Assembly (NCBI GenBank): GCA_005406025.1
Contig: BGZK01001227.1
Span: 1-64,000, forward strand
From: Eumeta japonica
Lineage: Eukaryota; Arthropoda; Insecta; Lepidoptera; Psychidae
Direction: 5' to 3'
DNA: 64,000 nucleotides
Of this stretch, positions 46,383 to 59,200 are shown piece after piece. The position numbers and the translations under genes are program-made. Numbering within the stretch: the first letter of the stretch is position 1; the number at the start of each line of letters is the position of its first letter. A model generated the notes under the pieces. That model worked only from the letters and a program-made list of their open reading frames with translations. It was not told the DNA's origin and did no database searches.

Positions 46383-48604
46383 ACGCCACACGCGCAACCC
46401 GGATAAATTTAACCGGTTATCTTAAAACTTCGCAAAATAACGATCTTACCGGAGGTCGTTTAAACTACTCTATTACCTATGCGTGTTTTTTTACCATGCC
46501 CTTAATAGACGCGAGTCTCTAATTAAGCGACCGTTTCCTTTGAACCTGAAAACGAAGCTTAAAATTAATACAAATACTTATTTCATTCTAAACAAATATT
46601 TTTCGAAATATTAATAAGGAAATGTAATTCATCACGAAGATAAGCGTGAGCGATCGCCGAATCGCTTTAAACGTGCGAAATGAATAGGCAAATTTATCGA
46701 ATTGCCTTTTAGTATTTGTAATAATGCGAAGATAAATACAGATTGTCACGCCGGTGGCCTAGAGACAGCATCGCATGAGCGAGACCGCTTTTAATACATT
46801 ACTCTTGTCACGCCAAAATTCTTAATGTGATCTGATAAATGTTAGCATCGGCTTAGTGTCCTGACCTATAAAGTGATTGTTAAACTTGTACTTTACAATA
46901 TACACTTATAAGTAAATAACTCATTAAAAAATTAATTGTTCTAAATTGATGTTAAGCAAAACTCGGAAAGGAAAATAGATCGGGTTATAATTTTAAACAG
47001 CGCGCTCTGATGAACATTATAAAACTTGCCAGTAATTATATTCGCTTACGGTGGTCAAGCTATGGTGACGCGTATTCCGTAGCATAGACGCGAAAATGAC
47101 TCGAGATCGACCGACTCGCGTGAAGTATGCGAATGATGCGTGCGTCAATAATGATTCAACATAATGCTAATGCATTATACCTCCAAGTATGTTGACATTC
47201 ATTTAAAAGCATTTAATTTTTTTATCTATGACTGACATGGCGCTGTAAACTTTGCACGAAATACGAATATATAATTACGTCGTTGCTACATATTACATCT
47301 GGTATCATATACTTTTTTGCGACGAAAAAAGAAAAAAAAAATGTCATTACATAGTCTACTGTGGTATGTGCGAAATGAAATTAAATATTAAAAATTACAT
47401 TATCCTATTAATAACGAAAAATAAGTTTTTACACCAAAAATATTTAAAATATCATAGATGATATGTATTTCGAATAACTTTTGCAATATGTCATTCACTA
47501 AATTTGGAATTTTATAAAACACGACAGAGAGCCGTTTGCGTAACGTTGATTAGAAATCGCACAAAGAATGACACCTTTTTAGATTTACGTCTGCTCTTAA
47601 GAATAAAATTAATAAAAAATTTAAAAGTCTTTCTAAAACACTATAATATGAAAAATAGATTTGAATACCAAAATAAGATACAGATTAAAACTGAAAATGG
47701 CAAGATTTATGTTACACATAATCAGAATATATATTCGTAAATGCAATATAACGAAATTATGAAGTAGTGATTGCGAAATAACACCTGATTAAAAATAATA
47801 AAACATAATTAAAACAGTCAATTAAAAGAGGTCGAGTACACAATAAAAATAATGTAAATATTAAATATTTGTATACTTACCTAAAACACAATCATACGTA
47901 AACAATACAAGCAAAAGTATAAAATTGACAAATATTACTTATATAAATCCGACGGTCAAAATTTTCTACAGAAATGATATCGTTTGGCGATATTTACTAT
48001 ACAGTGGATATTAAAAACAGAATGTTTTCAAATAATACCGCGCAAGCGATAAAAGGTGACAATTTTTTAAATAGAATCAGTAATAGTGATTAACAAAAAA
48101 AATGTGATGACAAATTTGAATATAATAACCATCATATTCTATATTTCCAAGTAGTATAAGTTTATCAAAGCGAAATTTGGATTTATTCATATTTGTATTT
48201 AAGTTCTAAGGATTCACATTTTATTCTAATGAATTGAAAATAATTTTACTTTTGAAATATACATAATGTGAGTTGGACGTGTTCCTTCACAACTATTTTC
48301 ACAATATTTCGACACAAAGGAAAATGTGGTCGTCACAATACAATATTTACATTGCATTTAACTATGAAAGTCTTAAAACAACAGACAACTTGTTTCGGGT
48401 TCATCTGTAAACGAAGCAGTTATCTGTAAACCGTTGAATAGCTACAGGGCTAGATTTAACATTCTTACATCCTCTGACAGTTTTAAGAATTACAAGTTAC
48501 ATTACAAGAACAAATGATATGTATATTATATACAATTTAAAAAAATGAATCTGTGAGGATACTCGGACAACTGAAATACATACAGGCATGCACACAGGTT
48601 GGCC

Positions 48605-48790
48605 CTACCATTAAAAGGATTTGGTACTGCGTCCAAGTTACAGTACAACGCGCGAAACTCTACCTCTGTGAAGTTAATCACAAAAGCATTGCAATGGTGT
48701 AAAATAGGAACGCGTCGGAGAAGCAAGGGTCGGGGAGGTGTTGAACCTGCGAATGACATCGTTCAAAGGTAACTCAGAGCGGCGGAGTTT
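48605..48790 (-). repeat. Dispersed repeat, copy 2 (inverted relative to 42255)
   Basis: The minus strand reads ACGCGTTCCTATTTTACACC, ATTGCAATGC and TTAACTTCACAGAGGTAGAG, then CGCGCGTTGTACTGTAA, aligned block for block with 42325-42415. A shorter relative (AAAATAGGGACGCGT) is at 8139. Confidence 0.6.
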
Positions 48791-50684
48791 CGTGCGTCGT
48801 ACTGTAGTTACATTAGAGATCAATATTGCCAGAAAAACTAAAGACCCAAAATAAACGATAAAACTCGATTTAAATATTCGTTTGAAAACGCTTTTTACGC
48901 TTTGTAATTTGTCCGCCACCGTTTTAGGTTCACCGTTACATCGTTGCCGTCGACCCCCGAGCTGTGAGTTTACCGTGAGACTATAGTTTTTGATAATATT
49001 GATTTATAAAATTAATAGGTACTTTACGTACCCCCTCATGGATTGATTAAACTGCGTAATCGAACTATACAAATAAATGGTGTATTTTTACAGAATGGAA
49101 TTACATCGAAATGCGATGATTATAGAGACTCATAATAAAATTATAAATCTCAACAGTGATTCGTTCCGAATAGAATTTCTTTACATTTCAACCACACAGA
49201 AAATTTAGTTAATCCAGTTGAAAAGTTATTAAGCCAGTTTACAGATATGTTATACAAATCAACCACAATATTCACATATTGTTTCACGTCATTAAAATAA
49301 TGACTATAGATTACAAAAAAAAAACAGAAATATTAAAAAATTATTCTAATACAACAACATTTGAGCTTCTATAGTTTTTAAATGCTACGTATTAAAGTAG
49401 CAATGGTCGTAAAACCGAAACAATAATCTCGCCTAACAACCGAACGACCTTTTGACTTCCTATTTCGTAACGTTCGCAGCTTGGTTCCTGACATTTAAAT
49501 ACACATTCTGCGATTCAGGATATAAACTTGATTAGACATGCACAATATCTTAAAGGTTAACATATCAGTTGCAAAAAAATAGCCTAATTATCAGTGGGCT
49601 CTTTTTTCCTCCCTCAAATACTTACAAAACTGGTCATACGATTATGTATTGTAAAAAATTACATAATAATCTACTTTTTGTCATTTTTGTTTAGTAAGAA
49701 TTATAATTTGAGCATTTTTTTTTAATTTAATGTATAGAATTGATTAATATTAACCCTCCGGAGCGCGAGTCCACGTAAATTTTCTACACTGCGAATATTT
49801 TGATTTAATTTGAAATATGTTCTGTTCAGATGTCAATTACTGCGTTGACGTTACAAAAAATCACAGTTTTAATTTTCACTCGCACAGTTGAGTGCAATCG
49901 GTAAGTATGGCGGCTTCAATAGTTTCTTTCAAACTTAATTGGATCAATTCAAAAAAAAACCTTGCTCCGAATTTGATGAAATGATATTCACTGACAAGAA
50001 TGCAAATTATAACACTGGCCCCCCACTAGATATTTATATCAAGTCATCGTCAACCATTGCCGGCGAGTGGAACGACACCTAACGAACCTTTCGACAAAGG
50101 AAGTTTGTCTGAATTTACGAAAACAATAAAAAAAATACGTAGGTTTCTACAAAACGTGACAAATGTTCTAATTCCATCCCAAAACAAATCGTTTGCTTAC
50201 GATTTGCTAATACTCGTGTACACTGAGATATACCAGGAAAAGAAAGTTGATTTTCTATATTCCTTTAAAAACGTAATTGAAAAATTTTTGAAAATCGTTT
50301 TGGGAATCTGAAATATTGTATTCGACGCGTATTATTTATATTTTACTCTTCATTCGTATTTCAAAAAAAAAGAAAAATTAAATCTCACATTTTACGGGCC
50401 ACTATAGAATGAAATAACCATCATAATAAAATTATCCGTAAATATTTCAGTTTTTATTTAAATAGATCAAATCAGGCAGATAAAACGTACCGCAAAATAC
50501 AAAAACACATCTCGTTTAGCCAAAACGGACGGGCGTTCCGGAAGGTTTATAAGGTCATTAACTTTAGAGGTATTTTCCGAGTTTGAGTGTACAAGGTCAT
50601 CGCTTCTCGCTATCAATACGACCGGATATTATATGATATAACTGGTCCTGCAGGCTTACCTGATGCTACATTATATATATGGTA

Positions 50685-50721
50685 TGTGTGTGTGTGTATT
50701 GTTCATATATATATATTTATG

Positions 50722-50761
<40 letters not shown>

Positions 50762-51645
50762 CCGGTTTCGCGACGGACGGACGGATACCTGGACCAACAC
50801 GGACACCTGCACGCACGCACGCACGCACGCACGCACGGACGGACCCGGACGCACACGGACGCACTGGACGCTGCACGCACGCCGCACTGCACGCACGGAT
50901 CGGACCTGCCGCACCTGCCCTGGACGGACGCACGCCCTGCCGCTGGACGGACGGACCACCACCTGCACGCACGCACGGCCGGACCGGACGGACCGGACTG
51001 CACCTGGACCGGGCGCACGACCGGACGGACGGACGGACTTCACCACCTGCCTGAACCAGACGGACAGACCTGAACCACCTGCACTGCACCGGAACCGTGA
51101 GACCTACCTGGCCACCACACCTGTGAATGCCGGACGCACTGCAATACGGACGGACCCCACGCACGCACCTGGTGTGGACGGATACCCGCACACCACCTGA
51201 ATGCACCAGCACCAACGGACGACACGCACCGCACGGATTCCTGGTCCACCTGCACGGACGGACCACCACGGTGGACGGACGCACCTGAATGCACCACGCA
51301 CGGAACAGACACCTGGACGGACACCTGGACGGACGGACGGTTTGACCACCACGCATGCAGACGGACGGACGGACGCACCTGTGGACGGACCACCACGCAG
51401 AGACCATGGACGGACGGACCTGCACGCTTACCTGTGGACGCACACACACACACGACCAGACGGACGGACCAGACGCCGGAACGCACCACGCTGAACGCCG
51501 GACGCACACCACCCGGACGGACACACGCACGCAAACGCACGCACGCACGCACGGACGGACGGACGGACACACGCACGCATGCACGGACGGACGGACGGAC
51601 GCACGCACGCACGCACGGACGCACACACACACACATATATGAACA
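50685..51645. repeat. T-poor ACGG/ACGC satellite-like array with inverted ends
   Basis: A (GT)n then ATTGTTCATATATAT start leads through (CA)n into about 870 bp built from GGAC, GCAC, CCTG and CACC words. The plus strand is almost free of T. It ends with (CA)n and ATATATGAACAAT, the inverse of the start. Because T is rare on one strand and A on the other, stop codons are scarce in every frame, giving open frames of up to 309 codons that are not genes. No fixed unit length is obvious; ACGG/ACGC tetramers dominate. Confidence 0.93.
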
Positions 51646-52074
51646 ATCTTTTCTTTTTTTCGGACATCGGTTAAAAATAAGTGAACTTATCGGAATGGGT
51701 CTTTGGTCATTCGGCGCGACATCGTTTGTAAACGATATTCGGCTACTTATTTTTTGAATTCCATATATCCGTCAACATTTATATTTAGTTATTTACTTTT
51801 CAAAGCCCAGATCGCCCGCTGAAGCGGCCGGGTGACTTCAATTTGACTTATTAACAGTTTGGTGACTTGAATTTCAATATTATACAACTAAAACGATGAC
51901 GACAATAAAACTGATTTATAAGTATGAATTTTGTGTGTTGCCATTGTTTAGGAGTTCACTACTTTTCCTTAGAATTAACATTATACAAGAGTACTCTGCA
52001 TCTCTCCAACAGTATGATGTATTGTGTAGACGATTTAGGTAGAGTGTAGCCATTTCCAAAAAGCTACAAACGAA

Positions 52075-52138
52075 AGATTTTTTTTTTATATTACAGTAGT
52101 TATTTTTTATATTACAGTAGTTATTTTTTATATTACAG
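52075..52138. repeat. Tandem repeat, three units of 21 bp
   Basis: TTTTTTATATTACAGTAGTT-type units with TTACAG at 52091, 52112 and 52133. Lies just downstream of the PH/CNH gene stop codon, possibly in its 3' UTR. Confidence 0.9.
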
Positions 52139-52395
52139 AATTATTAAGTACTAAAAATATTTATACAGACAATTTGTGACTTACACGGGACTTGCGTTGA
52201 TTATTACAGAAATATAATAAAACGTATGTCATAATATAAAACTTACAATATGTCATGCAATCAGTTTGGACTAACACTACAAACATAATCGAAATAATGA
52301 TAATAAATACGCGTGGAAATTGAAAAAAAAAGACTCATATTCAATTACTCAAATGCTTCAATTCTCTCACTCCTCATTCATGGCGTTCCATACCA

Positions 52396-53490
52396 TCACT
52401 GAAATCTGACTTGCCTAGCGAACATTTCGGCGCATAGATCGTTAGAACTTTTGATAGAGTACGTCTTCCCGTCGCTCTCCGTGTCCGAGCTGAAACCGGA
52501 CAAGGAGGCCGAGGACTCCGCCTTTTTGGGGCCTACGTCCGAGCTCAGTATCTCCGTGATCGCGTCGCCAATCGCTCGCCTTTCTTTGGCCTCCTTCGCT
52601 GCGGCCTCTTCGGCCTGCCTCTTTCGCAACTGAGCGGCCCTACGTTTTATGTCGGCCTGAAACGCCGTCCTGGGTTCGTTCTCCATGGAAACGTCGTGTT
52701 CAATGACCGCTACCACTTCGGTTTTGACCTCTCCGGACTCGTCTGAAGAAGTGGAACTGTTTAGAGCACCCAAAGAGACGCTATCGAGAGACATAACGGA
52801 AGCGCCGACGCTACGCATAGCGAGCAAACCTTCCACCAGAAGAACGTTGTACTCGTCTCCCTCGCGCGATCTCAGGAATACACCTTCAGCGGTAGTGCCT
52901 AATAGTGCGGAGTCTTCTACGTTGATCCTGAAACACTCTGGAGCAGTGCAGTCCGATGAATTAGACGTCAAGGATCTAGCGTCGCACGTGCAAGGAGGTG
53001 CGTTGTAAGCTTCCTCGTTAATATGAATTATAGTAATCGAATCCTTGCTGACGTTGTACAGGAAAGGATGAGAGAAAGCCCATTGGCTGACTCTGTTCCG
53101 CCATTTAGCGTCCTCCGTTCTGGTTCTTTTGCCGTTTTTGTCTACGAATATGCCACATTCGTTATAACATATCAGTACTTCTACAGGGTTCTCTCTGATC
53201 AACAAAATCGCTTTAGGTGGCGAATGCTTCTTGGCTGCCGCTTGAATGGTGGGTTCGTGAAGTCCAAATGTTTCCAGCGTTCCATTGGGTAGACTGACTC
53301 TGAAAGGTTTCTCTCCGGCTATATATAGGGCTTTGTTAGTCAATAGTAACGAATGAGGAGGCCTATCCACCGTGAGGGATCTCAGGACTTTAAAGTTTAG
53401 TGCAGCGGCGTCCCAACACAAAACATGCACACGACGGCCAGTTGCGACGGCGACACAAGCATCACCATGGGGGATTTCTTCATTGATAGC
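52396..53490 (-). CDS. PH/CNH gene, last exon (most of CNH and C-terminal tail)
   Basis: The acceptor ACTTTGACAG|GCTATC opens 364 codons plus TGA. It starts AINEEIPHGDACVAVATGRR and carries the CNH core (VEVLICYNECGIFVD, then AKWRNRVSQWAFSHPFLYN). After LLVEGLLAM the domain ends. The tail has SSTSSDESGE, a Lys/Arg/Glu/Ala-rich likely coiled coil (FQADIKRRAAQLRKRQAEEA) and a Ser/Asp-rich stretch, ending QVRFQ. There is no PDZ-binding end of the human citron type. This is the longest genuine open frame in the window. Confidence 0.92.
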   Translation of the reverse strand, partial: AINEEIPHGDACVAVATGRRVHVLCWDAAALNFKVLRSLTVDRPPHSLLLTNKALYIAGEKPFRVSLPNGTLETFGLHEPTIQAAAKKHSPPKAILLIRENPVEVLICYNECGIFVDKNGKRTRTEDAKWRNRVSQWAFSHPFLYNVSKDSITIIHINEEAYNAPPCTCDARSLTSNSSDCTAPECFRINVEDSALLGTTAEGVFLRSREGDEYNVLLVEGLLAMRSVGASVMSLDSVSLGALNSSTSSDESGEVKTEVVAVIEHDVSMENEPRTAFQADIKRRAAQLRKRQAEEAAAKEAKERRAIGDAITEILSSDVGPKKAESSASLSGFSSDTESDGKTYSIKSSNDLCAEMFARQVRFQ

Positions 53491-56202
53491 CTGTCAAAGT
53501 ATATATATTTTTAATATAAAATGTACGCGGTCATTTTTAAGTCCTTTGCCCTATTAAAGGTTAAACATATGACATTTTACATTGAGATTTTTTCGTTCAA
53601 GGTACTCAAACATGTGATTATCATTACCATTCTGAATACACTTTCTATTTAAACAAACAACGCGATCACAGTAGTCGGTGTATAGGGATCGTTCAAGTAA
53701 CACGTAAGCAGAATTTTAGTCATTTTTCACCCCTCTTCGCGTCCCCCTGCCAAGCAAGCAAAGCTCTTACCTCTTCTCCCCCTTGTCAACGTAAGCAAAG
53801 CTCTTATCCTGATCCATGCTTATATACGCGTTAGTATGTTTTTTGCAAAACCGGTTGAAGTTTCTTTACTGTTATTAATTATGTTACAAGTAGCCATTGC
53901 GGTCGTCTATGACAATGAAATAAGCAATTATTGAACGACTAGCTTTCGCCGGCGGCTCCGCCCGCGTGGACATATAGTGAGTTATCATATAACTGAATGT
54001 TCCTAGTGTTTAAGGAGCCACGTCTCGTGGTGCGAATTTTAGACCTTATATTGTTTTTCTGGGTCCATTAACTTACAAAATATATATCATCTACCTCGTT
54101 CTTATAGGTGACGAACTCGTACCTAAGTCGATATTTTATATACTAACTGGGGCACTCCTTTGCCCAACGATTTCGATACGGCATTAATTTTACTGACTAT
54201 ACAATCATAAAATATAGTTTACATTTCTTATATGAATTGCTTATACAAACCGCGTTTGCTTCACTACATGGTTCGGGTCCACCTCCATTGACCGTTAACA
54301 ATAAAGAACCAAGTGGCATGTGACCAAACGTTTAGCCCACATATTTATTTCATAATATTATAAATACCTTAGTGCATACCAAATTTTACTAAAATGGCCC
54401 AAATCGTCATTAAATTATAACAAGACGTAAGTATTCGGAATTAATTTCACCTATATACATCCAAGCATCGGTTTTGATGGGCAGACAAACAGACAATGAA
54501 TTGTTCTTGTAAGAATTCCTTTTTTCCTTTCGAACCCTAAAAATTAAAGAACAGGGTCTGATGAGACACAGAAAGAATATTTATCCACAAAACTTGACAA
54601 AAAAATTGTGTGTAGAGAAAAACCATACAGATTTATGAAGTAGCATAAATGAGTAACAAAAACAAAAATTTTGAGATCAATAACTTCAGTAATTTTAATT
54701 TTTAAATTTTCGCTTCATAGGCTTCAGCGATTTTATGCAAAATTTTATCCCTTATTTCATCCCCTAGAACTACTGTTACAAAAATGGTATATATCATTAT
54801 TTTTCATTTGTAACTAGTAACTAAAATATAAATTTTGGCTACTAATTACAAATAGCTTTAATGCCTTAGTTTTTTTTTTATATAAAAATTACAATTCTTA
54901 TGTCACTCCGGGTTTGCAGGGTTACCTTAAAAAAAGATACATGTAATTGTTTTTTATTAGTAATGATTGGCTAAAGTATAACTTTTGACATCAATAGCTT
55001 TAGCAGTTCTAATTTCCCATACAACATTTTACCTCTAATTTAACCTGTCTCAAAGTAAATTCAAAATAGATAATGCATATAATTTTTTTTATAAATAATT
55101 AAAATGTTGAGTTTGACATCTGTAGCTTCAATGGTTTTGATTTTCCATACAATAATATTTCATCTTTTTCACTGACTTAAGAGTTTAATTATCAAAAATC
55201 CCTTTTTACTGCTCGTCTACATTATAACAAGAACCCTTGTACAAAATCTCTAGACCCAAATAGCTAGAGCTATGCATTGATATAACAGTCAGTCCATTTA
55301 CTTTTTTATATAAATAGATATAGGAATTTAATGCACATTCAATATTTATTCAAGCAAATCATCAACATCACATTTAAATATTATATTATTGACATATAAA
55401 TGATGTTTATTTATTTTGTTCCATTTAAGATTTTGGTAAATCGAGATTAATCGTCCTCAGTCAATAGTAAATACTAGACGTATTCATTTAGAACATGTTG
55501 AATGCAATGCCACACACGCTGTACTCCAACTATGTCGGTTCTTTTTTACTTAACCATAACAATTAACAGCGCTTGATAGCAAGTTAGCAACAATCTATTA
55601 TCTATATTTTTATTATATATGTGAGAACAGGAATCTATAAAATTTTGCAAAAGAAATTGACATGTCAAATAAATTAATATTGCTAACTTAATCGCCACTC
55701 AAACCCCCACTCACCATGTCATTGAAAATAAGCAAAGCAAAGACATATGGTGTTCACGTAGTACTTGAACGGTCCTATAGAGTAATTGTGCTATTGATTT
55801 CAATTTTATAATTGCAACGTGTTTATATATGGTTGAATTATAATTGTGGCTCTTATATGTTTCATGGATGGCTTGATATGCCTCAATATAGTGTGGTGCG
55901 CTTATATAGTGGTTGAAATCTCGGACTCAACTTTGAATAAAATGTATAACTCCATGGGCAATCGTCAATCTTACAACTTTATGTTGCAATATTTAATTTT
56001 CTATTTTAACATGCACAGATCGGTACAATGTACACCTTTTAAGTAAATCTCATAAAAATTGCATGTTAAAATAATCAATTTGAAATAAAAATACCTGAAA
56101 CAGAATACGAAGGCAATACAAAAGTAATTAAATTTGAAAACCATAATTGATAATTTTGAAATGTACAACAAATTTATAGATGAATTTGAAATGTGAGTAA
56201 AT

Positions 56203-56233
<31 letters not shown>

Positions 56234-59200
56234 AATGAATCACCAAAATGTATGTATAACATCCGAACGACTACACTATATTAAATAATTCTTTTTTTAT
56301 CATATTTGTTATTAATAGGACAAAGTATATATAAAGAAAATAACCCTTTCTATTTGTCGGTCTATCTATTTGTCTGGAGTATTTTCGGAATGGTTGAACA
56401 GATCATTATGCGACTTTCACTGGGAGGTAAAGGAGCTTAATAGGCTATATTCAGGTACTTTTTAGCCCAATATTTTTAGGGTTCCTGCGTGAAAAAGAAA
56501 TCCTTAAAAATGGGATAATTTACTGGAATTGAATAAAAAGTGGAACCGCAATAGAGACCGGGAGCATAACCGCAATGGAGATTAGATCAAAACAAAATCA
56601 AGGATGAGAAGCGGAATCGGAACCATGATGGACACAGTCATCATTTCCAGAAGGGGGGTCGAAAATGAATGTAAAGACCGGATCAAAATTTAAAATGTCA
56701 AAGGGATGTTTCATGTTTTGTTTGCTATGCCTACTAATGTTTGTCTACAGCTTCGACCATATATTTGTATTATTGAACTGAACTTCTATATTGATTCTAA
56801 AAGTCCATTTACTCATAGAAATCTAAACTATCCTCAAGTAATATTAGCAATATTTTATTTTTATAATAACCCCCGGCTCCGTTGAAGTCGGAACTGTGAT
56901 TGGTGACGGAAAGCAGAATTGGGAACGGGGTCGGGATCAGAATCGACAGCAAGACCGGAACCGAAATTAAGAACAGGCCTAGGGTCGAAAACGAGTGTGG
57001 TCCCAGGATCAGAATCAAATGTATGTGGGATTGGAGTCGTATATGAGACCGCGATTGAAATTGACATCCATACATCCATCGATACAAAAGAAGAAAAATT
57101 CATTTTACATCCATGCTGGTGCAATTGCCGGCATTAACTATCCGACCAAGTCACCTACAAAAAGGTGTAGAACAACATCTGCCGGGCCAGCAAATTTTTA
57201 AGAAAATGACATATATTGCCTTTATTAATACTACACTTCATTCAACGTGAATATACAGATAATAAGATTAAAATATATTCTGTCAATGTAGTGTTCTACA
57301 ATACAAATCTTGCAATGCAAATTTTCAGGGTTACGAAACAAATAATTGACTATGGTTGTTGCACCTGCAATATAATGCCCATAAAATAGTTTTACAATAT
57401 CAAAGAATCAGAATATGAGTATTTTAAATTACTGTTTAAAGAGAGTACTGCCATACACTGGTGGCAAAATTCAATAAGGCCTTGTAAAGTGTATGGCAAC
57501 CCTGTTACGCAAAATGATGATCTCAATATCTTTGATCACTAATAATTTCATTTTTTTTCCCCATTCAAATAAATAATTTCGTTTTCAATTTTCAATACCA
57601 CGTCAAGCCCATTTCTATAGTTTACCACGAAAAAATTTCCATCAACAACCCTATACTGTTTTCAATGCATTTCAGAGTTTCACAATTGCAGGTTTGTTCA
57701 TATGAATCAGAAATTTTCATAATTTGTATTTCAAACAAGTGACACTGATGACTAATGTTGCATTTTAAATTTTTATGCAAAAAAAGGATAGATTTATCCT
57801 TACAATAGTAGCTAAAGATGTGCAAGTCTTCACATTCACTGATAAACTCTAACACAAGCACAACTGCAGGCCGGATCAAAGAATATAATAATTTACATAG
57901 CTCGAGCTTTCTCCCTATTTCCTAATACACATTTCCTTCACTTACCCAAAAATATTCTCATTAAATTCTGCACACCAAATGTAAAATATATGAATACATA
58001 AGCATGCACAACATGCTATTGTGTTCCTTTGTTGTATCATTTAATTACATTTATGATACTGTACAAAGGAATTCAAATACTAATCAACGTACAAATGAAA
58101 ATTTTCACATTCCCCATAACTGGCATGTCGCTTAAGACCATATACTTTTCTCGTGGAAGCACTTACATGTAACAACTGAACAGATCCAGTATCGGGTAGA
58201 TCAACTCTAGACACATCTACAACAGGTCTCAAGCTTTCAGATCTCTTCAATGCAGAGGCCATCGTCGTATAAGCCGCGTGCAACAACATGCCGTCGCGGA
58301 CGAACAGCACTCGGCCGCCGGCGACTGCCGAGGCGGTGACGGCGCCGTAGCCCGCCTCCCCGGTCTCGCCGCCGGCGCACGGAGCCCATTCCAACTGGAC
58401 AGTGCCTCTTAGAGAATGGAGGCCGTCAGCACACCCTGACAACATAAAATCGAATAGGTAATCACCGTTGAAAATGTTCTACAACATGCCAATTTTCATT
58501 AAAACTCAGCTGCTACTTTTGTTTTTTTTTTAATAAACATAGATCTGTTTATTAATTGTGAGTACGTAATTTTGAGCATCTATTTACTATTAATTATAAA
58601 AGTGAAACAATCACCATTAGCGATTATTATCTATAACACTGAAACAGTAGTCCACTATAATGGCCCAATTACAATACAAATTTTTGAAATAGCAAAAATT
58701 ATGAAATTTGTTCCAAATGTAGATAAATCAAATACCTATAGCTACAGCTTGTTGCGCCAAACTTTGCGCGCACGCAGGTGGTGTTTTAAGCGCCAACAGG
58801 CGCTGCGGGCTATAGCTGAGCGTCGCGTTCAGTCGGGACAATAGGCACTCGCGTTGCTCTGTACTGGAGCAAACTGCTGTCGCTTCTGCTGGATTCGACT
58901 CCTGTTCCATTCTTATCTGCATGTTAAACATATTAAATTAAATATAAATTTATAAAAGTTAACCTGTATAAAGCTTAACGCTGAAGACTATAATCAATAG
59001 ATATAGAGTATAACTAATGATTCATGTATTTTACATATTGAATGGTTCTTCTGGCGCGAGAGAGATAACTTAAAGAACTCTAATCAGTTCTTAAAGTTGT
59101 TATAACCAATAAATTCTATTTATAATTAAAAGTAGCAACTAGGTATAACGCATATTTCTTTCATTGAATTTCCAACATATTTCTAGATAATAAAAACTCA

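Larger units (their letters stand above)
41169..52395. other. Intergenic region between the two genes
   Basis: No gene supported. Holds dispersed repeats, tandem repeats, hairpins and the T-poor array. AT-rich stretches 41169-42240, 44830-46280, 46400-48580 and 48930-50680 contain nothing recognisable beyond short microsatellites. Confidence 0.7.
53491..58166 (-). other. Last intron of the PH/CNH gene
   Basis: 4.7 kb. Contains a CTAGCTTTCGCC-type repeat from 53938, an (AT)n at 56207-56233 and a degenerate GGAACCG-type repeat at 56530-57065. No exon evidence. 54600-56200 holds nothing recognisable. Confidence 0.8.

Noticed and set aside
48674..48998. Minus-strand frame with a hydrophobic segment (FIVYFGSLVFLAILISNV)
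   Set aside because: No ATG: the apparent start is GTG. Its 3' part lies in the dispersed repeat shared with 42255-42425. A membrane-like stretch is easily produced by T-rich DNA.
50703..51632. 309-codon open frame on the minus strand (Cys/Arg/Val-rich), and shorter ones in the other frames
   Set aside because: Product of the ACGG/ACGC array: one strand lacks T and the other lacks A, so stop codons rarely occur. Translation is pure low complexity and all frames are equally open.
52451..53292. Plus-strand frames of 60-107 codons
   Set aside because: Antisense shadows of the last exon of the PH/CNH gene.
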